This document shows, piece by piece, positions 40,883 to 42,124 of a stretch of 42,124 nucleotides of DNA (the first letter of the stretch is position 1; every line of letters starts with the position of its first letter). The notes beneath the pieces were generated by a model, which saw only the letters and a program-made list of their open reading frames with translations, did not search any database and had not been told where the DNA came from. Source of the DNA: a virus. The DNA is taken from IMG/VR virus record IMGVR_UViG_2124908038_000006, positions 1-42,124 of that record. One strand, given 5' to 3'. The position numbers and the translations under genes were made by a program.

Positions 40883-41429
40883 TAGCGCCTTTTCCGCCCT
40901 CGTCTTTTTCGAAGGTTTTTTTGAACATGATACGAGCCGCTTCGTGGTAAATGACTACCCCTTCGGGTTTCATGAATCCAGGCGCCGCGCGCGATCCCTG
41001 CTCTTGCATTACGCTCATACATTCGCGAATTATGCCGGTATCGAAGTCGCCGCGGTAAAGAACTGGAACGACGCGACAGCATGACGGGCAAAGGGGCCGA
41101 GCGTTATCGAAATCCTCGAGCCATTTTGCCGTATTGAACAAGCTCCAGACTTTGTCGGCTTGTCCATATTTCCGCTGAATACCCGAGCCCCACCATTCGC
41201 CGAAGTGCCTGCCGGGGCCGAGCTGTAAAAGCTCGTCCTTGTGTTCCTGCGCCCACCGAGCGAACCCGAAGTTGTCATCTTCTGGCGTAATCCATCGCGT
41301 CCGGCTTCCGACTAAAACCTCACCATCGTCGCCAATGAATATTTGCGCGTTTGTCCCGTCGATCTTTTCGGTAATCGTCATCATGCGAGAGAGTCGCGCG
41401 ATCTTTGGAAACTCATCAAACTCTTTCAT
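40875..41429 (-). CDS. Minimal RNA ligase (nucleotidyltransferase)
   Basis: The ATG at 41429 has GGAGG upstream and gives 184 residues; the open frame extends further but as Arg-rich noise. Motif I is EKIDGTN with Lys22 as the AMP-accepting residue. SRTRW, GEWWGSGI (motif III-like), EGVVIYH (motif IV) and FKKTFEKDE (motif V-like) follow. It resembles RNA_ligase-family enzymes that seal nicks or broken tRNA, but without the additional C-terminal domain of T4 Rnl2. It begins 40 bases after a tRNA-like element. Function in repair of host-cleaved RNA is plausible. Confidence 0.82.
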   Translation of the reverse strand: MKEFDEFPKIARLSRMMTITEKIDGTNAQIFIGDDGEVLVGSRTRWITPEDDNFGFARWAQEHKDELLQLGPGRHFGEWWGSGIQRKYGQADKVWSLFNTAKWLEDFDNARPLCPSCCRVVPVLYRGDFDTGIIRECMSVMQEQGSRAAPGFMKPEGVVIYHEAARIMFKKTFEKDEGGKGANG

Positions 41430-41468
41430 CCTGTCCCTCCTTGAAAATGGCCGAGCGTCGGCCTGATA

Positions 41469-41578
41469 TGGAAGCGGCGGGAGTCGAACCCGCTGGCCAC
41501 CTACTGATCTACTGACGGCGCAAGAGGCTTTCGCCAACTGTCCGGATTTCCTCAATAAGTCCGTTCCCCTCAGCTTCC
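41469..41578 (-). ncRNA. tRNA-like structured element, non-canonical
   Basis: Read on the minus strand, the 3' end is that of a tRNA. There is a perfect 5-bp T-stem (GCGGG/CCCGC, 41477-41481 with 41489-41493) with a 7-nt TTCGACT loop, then CGCTTCC and a discriminator A, but no encoded CCA. A 5' segment GGAAGCT (41578-41572) can pair with CGCTTCC in six of seven positions, giving 110 nt in all. The middle, with a GGCGAAAGCC tetraloop hairpin, does not fold into ordinary D- and anticodon arms. It could be a tRNA remnant, a tRNA-mimic, or an att site copied from the end of a host tRNA or tmRNA gene. Confidence 0.4.
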
Positions 41579-41602
41579 CTGTTCCGCCCCGATTCGCCGA
41601 GC

Positions 41603-41641
41603 GGGTGGTGCTAGCCAGTTTATTAATGGTCTGGCCCACCC
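41603..41641 (-). other. Two-part hairpin upstream of the tRNA-like element
   Basis: GGGTGG (41603-41608) pairs with CCACCC (41636-41641), and the inner GCCAG pairs with CTGGC. A 5-nt one-sided bulge and a 12-nt AT-rich loop complete the structure. It lies 25 bases from the tRNA-like element in the same gap and on the same presumed transcript. It could be a processing signal or a part of a larger RNA. There is no U-tract for termination. Confidence 0.45.
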
Positions 41642-41650
41642 GGTATTTGC

Positions 41651-41935
41651 TCAGGCCGAAACCTGGAGGACCGGGAACCTCAAAAAATGCACCCCAGCCG
41701 AAACATGGTAGCGCGGGTGATATTGGATGCCGGCATCCGCTCCCGTGGAGGGCTTCTTCGGCTTCACGGGCGCGATGATGGCGAGGAGCTCGTCGACGTC
41801 TTTCAGATCGGCGGCCCGGGCCTTGCGCCATTCCTTGACCTGCTTGACGTCGAGCGGATTGATGCCCCTCTCGACGAGGCGAATCTTGCCCGAAAGCTCC
41901 ATGACCTTGACGTTCTGCTTCTCGGTCAGCTTCAC
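41651..41935 (-). CDS. Small charged hypothetical protein, 94 aa
   Basis: GTG at 41935 forms a GTGA overlap with the preceding stop. The first 60 residues are a Lys/Glu-rich helical segment and the rest a short Gly/His/Pro-containing tail of doubtful conservation. No family is recognised. It is the second gene of the GC-rich module. Confidence 0.45.
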   Translation of the reverse strand: MKLTEKQNVKVMELSGKIRLVERGINPLDVKQVKEWRKARAADLKDVDELLAIIAPVKPKKPSTGADAGIQYHPRYHVSAGVHFLRFPVLQVSA

Positions 41936-42111
41936 GGCTGGGCCAGCGGCGCGGGCGCCTCTTCGGGCATGGCGCTCGGGTTCGGCTGGATCTCGGGCGG
42001 GGTCTCGCTCTCGGCGTCGTCGTCATCCGCGGCGGCGCACATGGCCGCGATAAAAAAACCGAACATCGCCGACACGGGAGCGAGGAGCAACAGCCACAAT
42101 GCGGACATCAT
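41932..42111 (-). CDS. Single-helix membrane microprotein, 59 aa
   Basis: GGAGG lies seven bases before the first of two consecutive ATG codons. A hydrophobic segment (about 4-24) is followed by an acidic and Pro/Ala/Glu-rich tail, so it is an anchored or secreted small protein. It is the first visible gene of the GC-rich module. A lysis or superinfection role is possible, but no homology is recognised. Confidence 0.55.
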   Translation of the reverse strand: MMSALWLLLLAPVSAMFGFFIAAMCAAADDDDAESETPPEIQPNPSAMPEEAPAPLAQP

Positions 42112-42124
42112 CGCAGCGCCTCCG

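Noticed and set aside
41530-41560. RNase P-like GAGGAAA...CCGGAC phrase
   Set aside because: A short chance likeness; the other conserved regions of RNase P RNA are missing.
41469-41578. Canonical tRNA gene
   Set aside because: No normal D-arm or anticodon arm can be drawn; only the T-arm and acceptor are sound.
41430-42026. Upstream extension of the RNA ligase frame
   Set aside because: The added part is Arg/Pro-rich noise through the tRNA-like element and two other genes, and the ATG at 41429 has a strong ribosome site.

Overview
The window is a tailed-phage genome, or most of one, with the morphogenesis gene set of a podovirus. It has a small and large terminase, portal, scaffold, decoration protein, HK97-type major capsid protein, a gp11/gp12-like tail-tube pair and three consecutive internal virion (ejection) proteins. 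There is no sheath, tape measure or baseplate gene. A signal-peptide protein and a membrane-anchored coiled-coil protein that look like spanins, plus a secreted SLT-type muralytic enzyme, point to a Gram-negative host. The host cannot be named from the sequence.

The layout is simple. A roughly 1 kb AT-rich, repeat-bearing gap (1257-2252) separates leftward from rightward genes. Leftward from it are a promoter, three small genes and a cytidine/dCMP-deaminase-like gene cut by the window edge. Rightward is one almost gapless late block (2253-27064) ordered metallopeptidase-like gene, TerS, membrane and spanin-like genes, TerL, portal, scaffold, decoration, capsid, fibre-like protein, tail proteins, internal virion proteins. 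From 42111 back to 27066 every gene is on the minus strand and most overlap or touch. The late block and this block converge with stop codons one base apart. If the genome is circular or circularly permuted, the minus-strand genes at both window ends would form one early transcription unit.

The minus-strand block is a replication, recombination and modification module. It holds a family-4-type uracil-DNA glycosylase fused to the proofreading half of a family A DNA polymerase, the catalytic half in a separate frame immediately downstream, a DUF3987-like ATPase, a Sak4-like RecA-fold ATPase, a candidate SSB-like protein, a Cas4-like iron-sulfur nuclease, a radical SAM/SPASM enzyme and a DUF115/MptE-like protein.

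Beyond a candidate terminator at 38852-38877 the composition changes sharply to GC-rich. That segment carries a membrane microprotein, a structured tRNA-like element, a minimal RNA ligase, a YqaJ-type recombination nuclease, a cytosine-methyltransferase-like protein and the lysozyme. The fibre gene has a similar GC-rich island in its first two thirds, so the genome looks mosaic.

The observations most worth pursuing are the polymerase split exactly inside a conserved motif, two spanin-like genes read in different frames from start codons two bases apart, the tRNA-like RNA beside an RNA ligase, and the radical SAM and DUF115 enzymes inside a phage recombination operon.
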